Shown: in pieces, positions 24,040-44,020 of the stretch
How positions within the stretch are numbered: the first letter of the stretch is position 1
Layout: each line of letters begins with the position of its first letter
Made by a program: the position numbers and the translations under genes
Notes under the pieces: model-generated
Databases searched by the model: none
The model's input: only the letters and a program-made list of their open reading frames with translations
What the model was told of the DNA's origin: nothing
Origin: Litomosoides sigmodontis
Taxonomy: Eukaryota > Nematoda > Chromadorea > Rhabditida > Onchocercidae
Direction: 5' to 3'
DNA: 64,000 nt
Assembly: GCA_963070105.1 (NCBI GenBank)
Contig: OY718803.1
Span: 7,979,823-8,043,822, forward strand

Positions 24040-27000
24040 TCATTGGGCGTGCTCGTTGAAATTATTATCATCTGCAGAAATGCAAATTCCAAAACCACCA
24101 TGTGGCATCCAACCATTCTCGCTACATATCAGTGTTGTTGCACCGCGTATCCGATATCCTTCATCACAGCTTAACAGAGCTGTTGTACCCACTTGATAGT
24201 ATTTTGTATAATTATTGTAAATATAATAGATCTGAAATACTACCTTTTTCACACACTGAATATTGCAATATAAGTAAATTCAGTTTTAAAAAGCTGCTTT
24301 TTTCTTTAATAATTTAATGATAGATGGCAGTTATAAGAGGAAGATTAAACATGATAAAAGCTTCGACAACACTGAATAGAAATGAATTGAAATTTGCCCT
24401 AAAATAATTTCACTCTGTTAAAATGAGTAAAGGCAATTTAAAAATTTGCTATTAAAAATTAAAAAATATATACCCTTCCATTTGATGGAGAAATGAATGG
24501 TTCACAGGAATCAGTAGTTTTGGTGGCAGCTTCACGCTTACAACGTCCGATCGATGGTAACCAATGACCATCTTGACAGTGCGTCGATTCCTCACCGTCA
24601 ATTTTGTAGCCAACGTTACATTGCAATTTGGCTCTAGCACCATTGTTGTACCACGTTGTGCTATCATTACTTTCATATATTATCTAGAATATGATCGAAT
24701 AAAAGATCAAAATGAGGAAAATAGAAGTGTGGACTGGAATTTTCTGGACAGCTGGTCTAGTTTCGCCAATATTTAATTTAATTTAATAAAACTGACCATT
24801 CCATTTGATGGTGTAATGGATATTTCGGAACAAGCTTCCGCTGGTTTAACTTCTTTTGCAGTGGACTTCCGTTGTTGATGTTGCTGTTCATGTACAGAGG
24901 GTTGACAGCTGCCTACACCAGGCCAAGGTGACCAAATACCACCCTGACAATAGGATGTCGATCGTCCCAGTATTTGATACCCCTCATTACAATACAAGTT
25001 TGCCACTGTATCGATTGGATATATATTATTCTTACTAACATTACTATAGTACACCTAAAGTGATTTTAAATCAAATTTTCATATTAATTAGACGACAATA
25101 ATTTTTTAAACATAGACAAATGTATGAAAGCAATTAAATAAGCCCGAAATTTTAGCACAATTATTAATTACCGATTAATTAACAAACATCACTTTTACTT
25201 TATTTAATATTATAGATTTTTTGCATTAACAAATTTATTTGTTATTATGTCGTATTATCTGTTTTGGCTTTATAAATGTTGTAAATTAGATCTCTTTTAA
25301 GTCTAAAATTCACAAATACCTAAATGTGTACCTTCCCATTGGAAATAGGTGGTGAAGGAGGACATCCAGTAGTTTGCTCCAGTGCAGTCCCCAGATTATC
25401 TCCGCCATTACCTGCAATCAGAAAGTTAGTTAGCATCAAGCAATCATACAGGGAAGAAAGTGTTTCCTCACTAAGTTAAGCGTGCCATGAAGATAACTAA
25501 TATGTGAGGTGCTTTTTGTAAATTTCTCAGTAAGTGAATGAAATATGAAATGTATTTGTGGGCGTGGGGATGCATGTGAAAGCTTAGAGTGAAAATTTTA
25601 GGTGAGCAATAGAGTTGAGCTGAACTGTGTAATGGAATGGATTTGTTGCAAAATATGTCTGTAGCTCAATCGATCAATATGAAAATTCCATGAATGGAGA
25701 ATATCATTCATAAAAATTTATCTATGAACTTCTTATTTACATTAATTTTTTCTGTAATTTTTAAATTTTATTTTCCACTAATAACAATGAAAAGCATAGA
25801 GCGTCCAATTCAGAACATCTGTTTCACACATTTCGTAGAGTGCAGACAATTTACAATGAATAATTTCGTGTGCGCAATTATTCACCTACCATTACCTGGA
25901 CATTTCCCTAGTATGAGAGGATTCCACGATCCATTCATGCAAGTTGATGATTTCTTTCCTACTGGTATACCACCATTAATACAGGTTACTGTTGCTATTG
26001 TTCCACTCTCATACGGTGGTAGCACTCTTCCCTAAATTGTCAATTTACAGTTTGTTGAAATAGCTGTTTCGGCTGGTAACTTTTACTCCTAAATAGCGCT
26101 ATATTTTATGATGAATATTTGAAAAAATATCAGTTTTATTAAACACTTGTTGATTGGTGTAACTTACTGTGGAATATCGGATGTGCCCATTTGTCACAGA
26201 AGGCAATTCAAACAGACATTGTGGCGAAATGGGAACTTGACTTATCCCTAAACCAATTATACCTTGCTGACAGAACCCTAAAACTGGCTGCCATTGTCCT
26301 GGAAAAAGAAAGAGAATGTCACATCGCATTATGTCGGAGTACCTGCTCGGTCAAAAATTTGCATACATATTTAAACCGCTTTTCTCATATAATGCATCTA
26401 AATTTAACATTTCACAGCATTTAACGTTTCCTAAATTAACCGAAGACAATGTTACAAATGCTAATTATATTTAATCTTAAAAAGTGCTAATTAACTTGCT
26501 ATACTCATTAATAGTAAGTACTACAATTCTAAAAAGTTTCCTACCATTGTTACACACCGTTTTCTCTGCACCAACCGGAACAAAACCACGGTTACATTGC
26601 AAAGTAGCTGTTGTTTTCGAAGCATATACGGTTGCACTGATGTCCGAATACCTTACGTCTCCATTAAGTGTTTTCGGTATAGGTATACAAGGCAATTCGT
26701 TGACGTTTAAGAGACCTAAAAAGGATGTTAATTTTTTAAACATAATTAAGATACGTCACCTCTTGAATTTCATTTAGAAGCTACTAAATTGCAGCTCGAT
26801 GCAGTAGGAGGGAGAGAAAGAACATTCATACTTTCAACATTCGCCGGTTCCGGTATACAGTTCGCTATAAGTAGTGGCGTAAAAACACCATTGTAACAAA
26901 CGGCACTTGATATACCAAGAAGGATATGATTTCGGTTACAAGTCACGGTAGCAGTTGTACCGGTGGGAAATGGCCCTATCTCTAGACCACTTGAATATGA

Positions 27001-30000
27001 TATTCGACCATTAATAGGTGCTGGAAGTGCAGCGCATTGTCCTTTGCTAGCTACACTCATTGTGCTAGCAGTAGGTCCACCTGCAACACCTGATATTTCA
27101 CAATAAATGTTTCATTAATTAATCACAATTTTTGCTAATTTTCCTTCTTCAAAAACAAGTGAAACAAAAATATACGAACAACAGGAGAGAAATAGGGAAT
27201 ATCAGAACCTAAAATTCTCGATCGTCCCTTGCCAACACATTTTCCTAGTATCAGAGGTGACCAAATTCCACTTAAACAGGTTGATGACTTGGTGCCAACT
27301 AGTTTAAAGCCATAATCACAGTTTATCGTTGCTACGGTTCCTGATGGAAACGGTCTATCGTTTGCACCAGTGCTGTAGCTAATGTATCCGTTTTCTGGCG
27401 GTGTTACACCGGTAACACAGCTACCCACTAAGTTAGCAGCTGATGGTGGTGAAATTAACGTTGTGCTTAAAATTGCATCATTGAAGTTCTTGGTAAGAGC
27501 TGAAAACAAAAGCAACTTTAGGAATTGCATTAAATAAAATAGCAACAAATATTAGTTAAAACAAAATAATCTAAGCTCTGTTAACTTCACCGCCCTTCGA
27601 AATATATTTCATTAAAAAATTTTTAATTTTACAAAAAATGCTTAAAAATCTGATGATCATACATGTAATCGCACATTGTAACCTAAAATTGAAACTGCTA
27701 CGAACCTTTCCTACTATATGGAATACACTGTGCGGGTATCGGTGGGTACCATGCTCCATTCTGACAAATAGCCATAATTGAGCCTAGCGGTATGTATCCG
27801 GAATTGCACTGTACATTAGCTCTGGTCAGTGCCGGATACGGTGGATGAACAGCCTTGTTTGAGTACACAACGATGCCGTTTTCTGTTGCAGGATAATCGC
27901 TCAAGCAACTGATTAATTCAAAGACAGAGCCTAAAAAGTTGTACTTAATATTAGAGCTGTTCATTTCTAATTTCTTCTTCCACTTCTTCCCACAAGCTAA
28001 TATTCCTTTGTAAGCTTTAGTTCGCAGCGTTTTCAAATTGTACGAAAAAATACTTTTCAATTAAATATGATTTTCAAACATTCGATGAGTGTTAAAGTTT
28101 TAGTGTAAGAAAAAGCACCATTTTCCGCATCAAATTTCCGCTTTTTTCGGGATTATCAACTTTTCATTCATTACTTTATCATTCATTTGCACATTTTTAA
28201 CAAGTTAAAAAGGAAAAGAAGAGTGTTGCTATGATCATTTGATTGAAGAAGAGTTTAAAGAATGGAGAATTAGTGAGAGAAACTAACGAATGCTCGAGGA
28301 GTTGTGGAAATGCGGCAATGAGCATGAGCCAAGTTCCGGAGGAATCCATGAGCCATCATCACATGCTGCTAACGATGATCCATGTGAAACACCGTTTAAG
28401 CATTCCAGCACTGCCACAGTCCCAGACGGAAATGGAGCCAATGCGTTACCTATTTTGGATAAAGTTAAATCGGACTTTCTCAATCACGTCGAACAAATCC
28501 TGCTTTGGAAGATTTAATAATGGAAAACTTCAAACCATTGCTATAGGTAATGGTACCGCCAACTGGGCTTAGTAATCCGAGCAAACACGGATTTCGAGGT
28601 GGCACTGATGCAACTGCTGCTAGTGGAACACACACTCCTACGCTTGATGGTTTCCAACCGAAATCTTCGCACGTCGACAAAAGCGCACCTAAATTTATTG
28701 AGTTGGAAAAAGTTTTCGCTTCTCCTATTTCCTGTGAACAAGTTAACGGAAGCAAAGAGTGAAGTTTGATACACTTTAGCTTGAGCTATCAGTAAAAGTC
28801 TTGGTAAACTCCACGATAAACGTACCGTAAATTGTGTAGCCGTTATTGCAACGTACAGCGGCAACTGTCTTAGGCGGATATGCTCCAAGCGAATTTGGCT
28901 TATTCGAGTAGACTAACTCGCCATTAGAAACGGCTGGATGACTACTTACATAGCATGATCTTATCCCCTAGAAAAAAAATAAAGTATACTGAAATTCGAT
29001 TTTCGATGAACAATTGCGAGAGCATTAGAAACCGTCGAGTCGCACTGATAATTTACAAGAAATTGACCTGTCGCTTTTCCCTTTGATCATTTCGTCTGAT
29101 ATCCTAAAATTGAATTTCAAACTGGAATTACAATGGCATCCTTCCCCAGTCGCTGGGAAGTTTCAACCCACATTACTCCAACATCAGCATCGTTAACTCT
29201 ATACCCTCCGCATCTTCAACTTGTTACATTTCCAATTTTCTTCTTATTTCTATTATTCGCTCACACTCACAATAACACTTCTCGGTCGCTTTTTTTTAAA
29301 GGAAAAAAAAGGCGAAGAGAGAAATGAGAGGACGTTAAATGTACCTTTTGACAAGTTCCAATAATTGGAGCAGGTGACCATCCATGCGGCTCACATATTA
29401 GTATATCCAAACCATTGACCACATACCCATCCAAACATTTCAGTTCAGCAATCGTCCCAATCGTCACATTTGTTGCACTGCTCCTTAGGTACTTGACCTG
29501 TACGCATCACTGTACGTTTAGTTGCAAATTCATTGCAACTACTTTTTTCCACTTGAAAAGCCAATTTAATTTCATCTAACACCTCCTATAGCGTCAAAAA
29601 ATACTTCTCTGAGCATAAATGATAGTTCTAATTTTGAAACTGATTAAGATAAGATTTTCTACATTCAGCTTTTCTTATGAAAAGTAAGATTCTCTTTTCA
29701 AATCTCAGTTAAATCCATCATTTGCACAATTTGTTAGCAGTTAGGAATATTTCAATTAGCTATAAAAGTTTTGTTGGAATTTTTTCAGAAAATGAGCCGG
29801 AAAGTGCCAGCAATCAAAAGAATCCGAAAAAAATCGGGGACAAAGTAGTAGCACATCGACTGACCTTTAAATTAAAATTTCCGGAACACTTGTAAAAGTT
29901 AGGGTTGCGAAACTTGCTAACCTTGCCCTTTTTGACTGCTGAAAGTGGCGCACAACTTGTGTTACCAATTGGCTGGCAAGTTCCAAGTTTTAGGGTAGAC

Positions 30001-31824
30001 CATTGACCATGAACACATTGGGCTTCTTTGTTAAAGGTCAAGCGGTAGTGACCAGTGCATAACAGATAAGCCGAAGTACCACTGGGGAAGCTGCTGTTAC
30101 CACGTTGACTGTACACAATATAGCCATTTTCATGTAGCGGTAACGGAGTGCAGTTTTTTGATATTTCTAGAAGCAAGAAATCAGTAAGCTAATTTAGTAG
30201 ATAAATTTGGTGTACTTATTGTTAAGAGGTTTTAATTTTGAAAATTTCAACTTCTTTTTTATTTTTGAAAAAAAAATTAGCCTAATAGTGGAATATGTAC
30301 CTGGAATATATACGCATTCACCAAGCTGATCCGTTGGATACCACGTACCGGTGATGCATGCAACTTGATTTTGCATCGATGGTTTGTAGCCTTCGTTGCA
30401 GCTTAAAGTAGCAAAGCTTCCCATCACTATTGTCTCCGAAATTTGTGACGGCTTTGATAGCTTATAAATTATCTTAAAAAAAAACAGTAGCACAATCCTT
30501 CACCATCAATGCTTATTGAGAAATTTTTACAATCTTTCCTTTGAAAAAAATGAAAAAAAAAATTCAAATAAATGCATAAAATAGTATGAAGAGAAAGTTG
30601 AAAATAGCAAAATTAATTCAAATGTAACAGTTACTTGTCCATTTGATACATTTCGAATTGGTTCGCAATCTGTGGGATCTCTCGCTTTCTTAATTTCATT
30701 TCCACTACTACTGCCATCCTTCCATCCATAACAGATCGGAGAGACTTCTCGAGTGTAACCGTTAATTAAGTCATTTGCACGAAAGGAATATGCATATCCT
30801 ATAGGAATAAAAATTAATAGTGAAAATGGTGGAAAACTGATTGAGGCGAAATTGCAAATTTCGAATTTCAATTTCAATTTCAATTCGAGAGCAAATATCC
30901 TTATTTTTACTATTAATTAATTGATTTCCATGCTTATATCGATAAATTGGTGCATTAGCACCACAATCTCCCAATGATCGAGCGCAATAGAGCTCCTTAG
31001 GTCCACTAATATCGATATAACCGGGCGGTGGCGCTCGACCAGCATTGTCTTGATGAAGTATTACTCCTAAATTATGAAGATTAAATAGCATCTAATAATT
31101 TCTGATAATTTCAAATTTTTTGTTGAATTTAAAAAGGAATTGAAATTTTTCATAATTTTAAACATTAAAAAAAATTCTATATTCTCAACAAAATATCATC
31201 TTTAGTACAATTTAACGATTATTCGCAAAAACATATAGGAAAACGAAAAATGGAAGAGAAATCGATCAACCATCAGTGGATCGTATATTTGTTGATAATT
31301 TGAGTGTGCAATGTTTAGGACAAGCCGTTGGAATTCCACTATTTAGAAATATTTCATTTGAACTGGAATTAGTGGAATATTCCTCTTTCAGCTCGGTGCT
31401 CCCAATACGATAAATTTCTGGTGCTTCATGGAAATATTTTATCCACACTAGTACAGGCGCTAGAAATAAATCTGAACTTCAGTTGCCAGGCGAAATAATT
31501 AACAAAAGTCAATTTCACTTCTAAAGCTCAATGTCAACAGCGTCGAATGAATTGGATAAAATTTGAATATTTTTTGAGCGAAAAGAGTCAATTCAATCGA
31601 TTGAAAACAATCGATTAATACTAACAGATTAATTTTGAATTGTAATTTATAATGCAAATGAAAATGAGTTTTCGAGAATCCCTAAAATGAGAATGGAAAT
31701 TTCGATAGAACTTACTAAGATTGTTTGGATAACCACCAGATGGACATGTGATCGTCAGAGAAAAAATTGATTCGAATGTATTAATTAAAAGTGTAAAGTA
31801 AATCAAATGATTAAAGTCGACCAT
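24040..31824 (-). CDS. Secreted protein with 13 sushi (CCP/SCR) domains
   Basis: Twenty exons join in frame to 1,219 residues: 31824-31716, 31459-31271, 31066-30911, 30798-30635, 30472-30301, 30166-29865, 29497-29345, 28967-28826, 28688-28536, 28449-28288, 27930-27706, 27499-27209, 27089-26832, 26715-26545, 26298-26168, 26031-25890, 25411-25332, 25054-24797, 24683-24474 and 24231-24040. Residues 1 to about 23 are a signal peptide. Residues about 24-194 are an unfamiliar Cys-containing region. Thirteen sushi modules follow, each with four Cys, an NG before a Tyr, C-N-x-G-[YF] and a Trp between the last two Cys. No transmembrane or GPI segment is visible at the end, so it is probably secreted. 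Sushi proteins mediate extracellular adhesion, complement-like binding or receptor clustering; its partner is unknown. Exon 9 uses the acceptor that keeps frame and the normal Cys spacing; another AG upstream would shift frame. Confidence 0.93.
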
Positions 31825-38156
<6,332 letters not shown>

Positions 38157-38652
38157 TCAGTTTTCGAAAGGATATAAAATGCCTAAAGCAATTCCAACAA
38201 GAACGAAAAACAACAAATATAAAGACAAAGCGCCTGAAAAAATGAACAGCGATCCAAGCCATACCAATAATACACCGACACGGCCTGGTAATATTAAACA
38301 TTTTAAATAAAACTAAAGCATTTCCAACCACTAAATCCTGCAGATATGTCATTGCAGAAGTAGGGGCTGAAAAGAATTTTTCCCGTTTGCTACAAAAATA
38401 CTCGATCTATTTAAAAAAAGAATGGATTACTGACGTTACGTTTTGAAGGGAAATGAATAAAGTGTACAAATCTAAGTAACGGAATAAACAGCACGATACA
38501 TACTACTAATATGTAGCTTCTAGCGTGACGTACTTTTTGTGTTATTCTGAATTATGAAGGGCAAGAATCAAACATTCCTTAAGAAATCAATTTTTAGATT
38601 TTAACAATTATAAGTGACTAAAATTCACATGAATGATAAGAAAATACTCCAT
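38157..38652 (-). CDS. Candidate 55-residue membrane protein downstream of PP2A B55
   Basis: Three short exons (38652-38648, 38366-38332, 38284-38157) with GT-AG introns join in frame to 55 residues. It has a short polar head (MDPYFCNDISAGFSR) and then about 36 hydrophobic residues, enough for one long or two short membrane passes, ending YPFEN. A clean acceptor (TTGGCTGCAG) 50 nt upstream of the ATG could accept a spliced leader. It lies about 360 bp downstream of the B55 stop on the same strand, as expected for a downstream operon cistron. If the exon instead continues 5', the same frame adds a signal-peptide-like stretch without a visible Met. The family was not recognised. The five-base first coding exon keeps confidence moderate. 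Confidence 0.45.
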
Positions 38653-39013
38653 AGTGAACGTTCTTCTGGAATTGAAATAGCCGTGAGAGGCTGATAGCAG
38701 CACTGCAGCCAACAAAGTAGAAAATATTGCACAGATTGTCAAAATTCAACAAATACATGATAAAATAAGCAATTTTTTAAAGTTATCCCTAAAAGTAAAA
38801 GACTCCGGTCATCACAAACTGCGAGAGAATTTTATACTTTTCAATGTTTATCCTATCTCTCATTATCGACGAACAATTGAACGTTCAAGATTCTGCACGA
38901 AAAAACTCAAGAAAGTAAAAACACCTTCTCAAGAATTGAAAAATAAGATGAAATAACCCAAAAAGGAATGAAAATATGTTCCCCGTCCATTGAAAACTAC
39001 ATTAAGGAAATTT

Positions 39014-42000
39014 TTATTTATCCTGAAAAATATAAAGTCGATTGGTTGCCCCTAATGCGACTATGTTCTGTTCAGGATGCCAAGCAGTGTGCAGAATTTT
39101 CTTAGTAAAGTCAAGACTATCCGCGCTTACATCCTCATCTACTTGCGTCTCCGCTGCTCCAGCAAGGACACGCTTCTTGTTAACACGAGCACCTGATGTT
39201 AGCACTCGACGAGTTGGTAAGCACACATGAGATTTTTCAATACGAGCCTAAAATTTAAATCAAATAATGGAATAGCAATAAGCATATTTCTGTCAGAAAA
39301 AAGGACTATCGCAATTTACCTCATAAGTTTTGGCAACACCTGCTTCAACGCCTCTCTTGAATGATCGAAAGAAGTTATTATACGACCCAGTTAAGATGTG
39401 GCTAAAAATTAATAATATAGCAACTAAGTTGAATATCCTCAAAGGTTGACAGTGGAAAAAATAAAACAGAGAAAATGAAGTAATGGATCTCTTCTAAACA
39501 AGTTACCAATGACCCAAATAATCAAAATTAAATGAAAATTTGCAATAAACCGTTCGTACTTTTCAATATGCTTTGAAAAAAAGCGACAAACAATTCCCAG
39601 CGTTTAGTAACATAGATAAGTAACTTTTTTGAATCCATTTTTCTCGTCTAGTCTTCGTGGAACAATTTTACATCTAAGTTATCGCTTACATACAAATGTT
39701 TGCAAATATTGACAATTAAATCAAACTACTGCATGTTTAAAAAGCGTTAAGAAATATAAGGTCTTAAAGAAATAAAGCATAGAAACTCACTTATCATCTC
39801 CACTCCAATCAACTTCGAATTTATCGAAAATGGAATCGTTCTCATACAATGTGCATAATTTTGAGCGTAAATAGTCGTGGACAGGATAGGTTTCCACCGG
39901 CCCAGACTCCATATTTATATCCCATACCTAGGAATAAAAAGTTTTTTGAAACGAATAAAAGGTGAGGAAAAAAACTTCAGCTGATTGATGCGATTAACAA
40001 GAAAAAAAAACACACTTTAGCGGTTAAATAATCTCTTGTAAGTAAATATCTCCCGTTGTGAGAAAATTTCACGTCGGATACAGAAGCGATGATTTCTGAG
40101 AAAAACGAGCGATTTGCCGGATCTTCTGATTCTTCAAATACTGCAAAAATATTATTGTAATTACCTTAAGAGTAAAATAATCCAAAATTTAACTCGGTAA
40201 AAACTAAGCATTTCCATAAACTCATGAACTGAATAGGTTACATTTGGCATGAATATCGCAAAGTGCACGATCGCGCATATCACACAAGCGAATTGATCCT
40301 TTGGAGGAGCTATATACGAACCAATGGCACTGAGTAGGATGAAATTCAGCTGCAGTGATCACCTCTGTTAGCTCTTCCATATTCACTGGCTTAATATCAA
40401 CTATATCTGAAATGACAACTTGTAATTAATAAAATGATAAAAAGCAATCTATTTTAAATTAATTTTCACGTGAATGAATTGAAAATTTTCGTAATGAAAC
40501 TAACTGAAGCTTTCATTAGTAATTTCAAGATGCCATATATTTATCCGCAAATCATCAGCCGACAGAAATATTTCCTGAAAGGAATAACCGATTAAAGATG
40601 AACATATAGAGAAACATCGAAATGCAAGAAATGCTGAATAAAAAATATTCTACCTGATCAGAATTAACACTGATAGAGTTGACGTGATAAGTATGAGCAT
40701 TACCATAAACCCGCCGGGGAGATGCTTCGACTATTAATTCCATTGGAACTAATCTCGGAAGCTTCAGCTGCCCGTTAAAGCCTGTAGCATGCATAAGAAA
40801 TGCTAATAATGTAAGTAAAAGTGGAAATACAGATGCTATAAAAATTTTGGGGTAAGAAACAGTAAATCAAGGGTAGATATAATAACTTTATTTCAGCCTA
40901 TATACTCACTTCGTTTACCTACAGTTGCTCCATCAGCATCTCTCGCTAAATTCCAATCACCATCAGCTACTTTTTTTTCTCTTTCAGAAATCTTCCACAG
41001 TTTGATCGTTTTATCTGTAAAATACCTTTTAGGTGTTGATAAATTAGAGCTGATTTTTATCTGAGCTTACTGAAAAAGACATATTTATCCAATAAACGAT
41101 TTTATACCATTGGTAGATAGGATAAAATTAGCAGCATTTTTCCTTTTCAGCCACTTAATTTGATTAATTTTCTCTTCTATTTCAAGAGATTTCAAATAAT
41201 CAAATTCCGGTTCGTGAGATTGAAAGGTCGAATAGACGTTGTAGTCGGTTGACCGTTGGCCATTTATAAATTTTCCCTATAAAGAAACCGAATTATAGTA
41301 AAGCGCTCTCACAGCAATCCGCTCTCATAGTAATCACTTCGTTCATGTCAACAGGAATTCCCAACTAATGAGATAATTACTAAGATTATAAAAATAATTC
41401 AGTCAGTAGAAGCATCTTTTCATAGAAACGTAATGGACGTAAGAAACCATCATGCATTAGCTTTTCAAAAGTAAGTGACTCATGGATTTCCATTAACAAA
41501 GTTGACGGAGAACCGTTGCAGTGAGAATATTCTCATGCTGCCTACTAACCACTGCTATTCTAATGCTGCAGCTCGGGTTTTCTAAAAAATTCTTAGGAAT
41601 TGAAAAACCACAAAAACAAATTGAAAAAATAAAAACTTACACTTTGGTCACGCTGAAATATCACAACCCGTCCTCCTTTATCACCCGTTGCTAAGAATTC
41701 ACCATCGTGAGAAAATTCAACACAGGATATAATATCTGCTAAAATTGGTTGAATGCTCAAAAAGAACTACTAGCATTATGGCACAGCAAACACAAACAAT
41801 ACCATAACCAATCGCTATATCCTTTTGGCAGAAGTTTCAAAAAAGCGTAAGAAAATATCGTTCTGAAATCATATAAACAAAAATCGAAAGCACACACTGA
41901 AAGCACTAGAAATGCAAAAGCAACACAATAAAGAAAAAAGCGACAGATGAAAACGGATGTTCAAGCATAAATTCGACTTCACGACAGGATATGTTCCCAA

Positions 42001-42196
42001 GATAACACATGTGGAAACAATGTCATGGAAAGCCGATCACACGCTATAAGATCTCACCGTCGCTTGTAATACCTCCATCAGGCTCGACATTTCCTTTAAC
42101 TTGAGAAAAATGCCAGTGAATTCCATCATCATCCGAGCTCCGATCATTTTCTGTAACCTCCATAGAGGTGCACGCCTGATGATCATCCATATCCAT
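39014..42196 (-). CDS. PPP2R2: Serine/threonine protein phosphatase 2A regulatory subunit B (B55)
   Basis: WD40 beta-propeller that directs PP2A to substrates in mitotic exit and signalling (SUR-6 is the C. elegans counterpart). Eleven exons join in frame to 480 residues: 42196-42058, 41738-41641, 41276-41108, 41014-40919, 40781-40654, 40574-40505, 40406-40242, 40140-40016, 39927-39791, 39401-39320 and 39247-39014. Diagnostic stretches are [59 protein letters not shown]-like [58 protein letters not shown] and the terminal [16 protein letters not shown]...LYIFQDK. The start at 42,196 gives an acidic leader before the propeller. An acceptor (CATTTCCAG) lies 31 nt upstream, a plausible trans-splice site. 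The region before SLDFTKK ([14 protein letters not shown]) is basic and variable in the family. Confidence 0.97.
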
Positions 42197-42928
42197 GTTC
42201 CCTCTCCAGACCTTTTTGTCAACGATCTGGAAATGGACAACGCAGTGTAGGATATGTTTGAATGAATGAATGATTATCCATCTCACTCGGTTGGAATTGC
42301 CTTTCCTACCCGCTAACAAGAATTAGTTCCATTCTCTCCACATAAAAACAAACTCGTTAATGAAAAATGTAATGCATCACCTTTTCCTATTGATTGACAC
42401 TTGCAGCACAAAGATAATTTCAAATTATTTCTTAAATGAATCAAAAGTACCAATGTTTTATCCCTGTGGGCATTTTCATATGACATTTTTCAAAGAAATT
42501 TTTCAATCAGAAAAGTGAAGCTCTTTTCAATGACATAAACGAAGCCATGAATTATTACTAGTCATGAAAATACATTGCATGAAGTCGGGATCTACTGCAA
42601 CAACTATCCCAACGTCATTGGTAGCAAAATCACATGAGGTATAAGCTCCGAAAACAGCATTACTAAGGGTAAAGAGAGAAAATTGAGAGCCGTTGCATTA
42701 CTTGCATGGAAATACACTTTATTTATCGAATTAAGCTATTTAAAAAAAAAAAAGCGTAAAGTACACATCCAAATGCAGCCTTCACAATAAACTCATTCTA
42801 CACTGCAATTTTATATCAGAATTTCACAAACACTTTGAAAAAATTCATGAAAATCCAGTGAGACGATTAGCAACATCCCGGCATTCCGACCACTCAGAAA
42901 CCCAAAATGCAGCAAACATTTCAATAAC

Positions 42929-43201
42929 TTAAACCGTAACTATAGCACCAACCTTCCACCTCCTACCATCAACAACTAACTGCGGCTGAAGAGCAAAGTT
43001 CATCATCCCATTCAGACGCGTTACCCCGCTATACAACACTTCACATCTCAACTGATTTGATAATTCTGCGCTTTTTTTAAAATTCCTCTTTTCCCACTGA
43101 TTTTTTATATATTTATAAATCAATTCGTTCACGCTTGCGTCTGAAAAGGTGCAAACAAATAAACTATCCTTATACGCATTCATACAACTCTTTGAGAACA
43201 C
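42929..43201 (-). other. Candidate short ORF upstream of B55
   Basis: A 90-codon open frame of fairly even composition ending FALQPQLVVDGRRWKVGAIV, about 730 bp upstream of the B55 start on the same strand. An acceptor-like CACCTTTTCAG lies inside its 5' part. It could be a short uncharacterised gene, a leader exon of B55 or chance. No domain or homologue was recognised. Confidence 0.2.
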
Positions 43202-43991
43202 CGCTAAGCTACTTATCCACGCATAAATTAGACATTTCGTATAGTTTTTAAAAAGAATTGGTATTTCGTAGAATTGATTTATTGCGGGATGTTTATCACA
43301 GTCTTCTTATTTACGTTTTTTTCCACTTTTAATACAAATCTATCAAACTTTAAGCAATAATTGTAAAGCCAATTGTATTGATTCCTTCCTAAAATCGAAA
43401 TTGAAGAATTAAAATATCAACGTCGCTCATTAAAAATGATTAGATCACATGCCACTTAAAACTTCCTTCATATCACTAACATAAATAGGCGGAAACATTT
43501 ATTTCAGGATATTCTCTACTAATTCAAGCAAATAAATATATTGAGGCATACCTAATACCTAGAATTACACGAATTATCGATTTGATAAAATTTAATAAAA
43601 AAAAGATTGGAAAAAATTTGTTGAAATTAATAGAATTTGTTGATGAAAAATATGAAACGAATAGCTAACCCTACTGATTCGTCTGAGAATTGCCGGTCCT
43701 ATCCTCATTCACATCCGTTTGATGATGAATTTCACTTTCAAATTTCACTTTCCTTCCACCTTCGCTAATTTAATCTAAATTAAAATTTTTGTCAAACGTT
43801 ATAGCGGTCAAATCGAAAAAAAATTTTTTTCATCGTGAATCTTGCAGTTACCGAACTATATACTTTATCGAGCTTCCCAGATCAACAGTATATATACTTA
43901 TTAACCTCTTAAGTAACTTTTATTGCAACTAAATTTATGTAAGAAGTATTTTTTTCATTTTATTAAAATTCTAAGAAGAACGATTTTGCAA

Positions 43992-44020
43992 CAGAGAGAG
44001 AGAGAGAGAGGGAGAGAAGG
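43992..44020. repeat. (GA)n microsatellite
   Basis: An uninterrupted GA run followed by imperfect GGAGAGAAGG. Confidence 0.85.

Noticed and set aside
43677..43770. Possible minus-strand terminal exon (ends EDRTGNSQTNQ, stop)
   Set aside because: It has an acceptor-like AG and an open frame but no phase-compatible upstream exon. Too weak to call.
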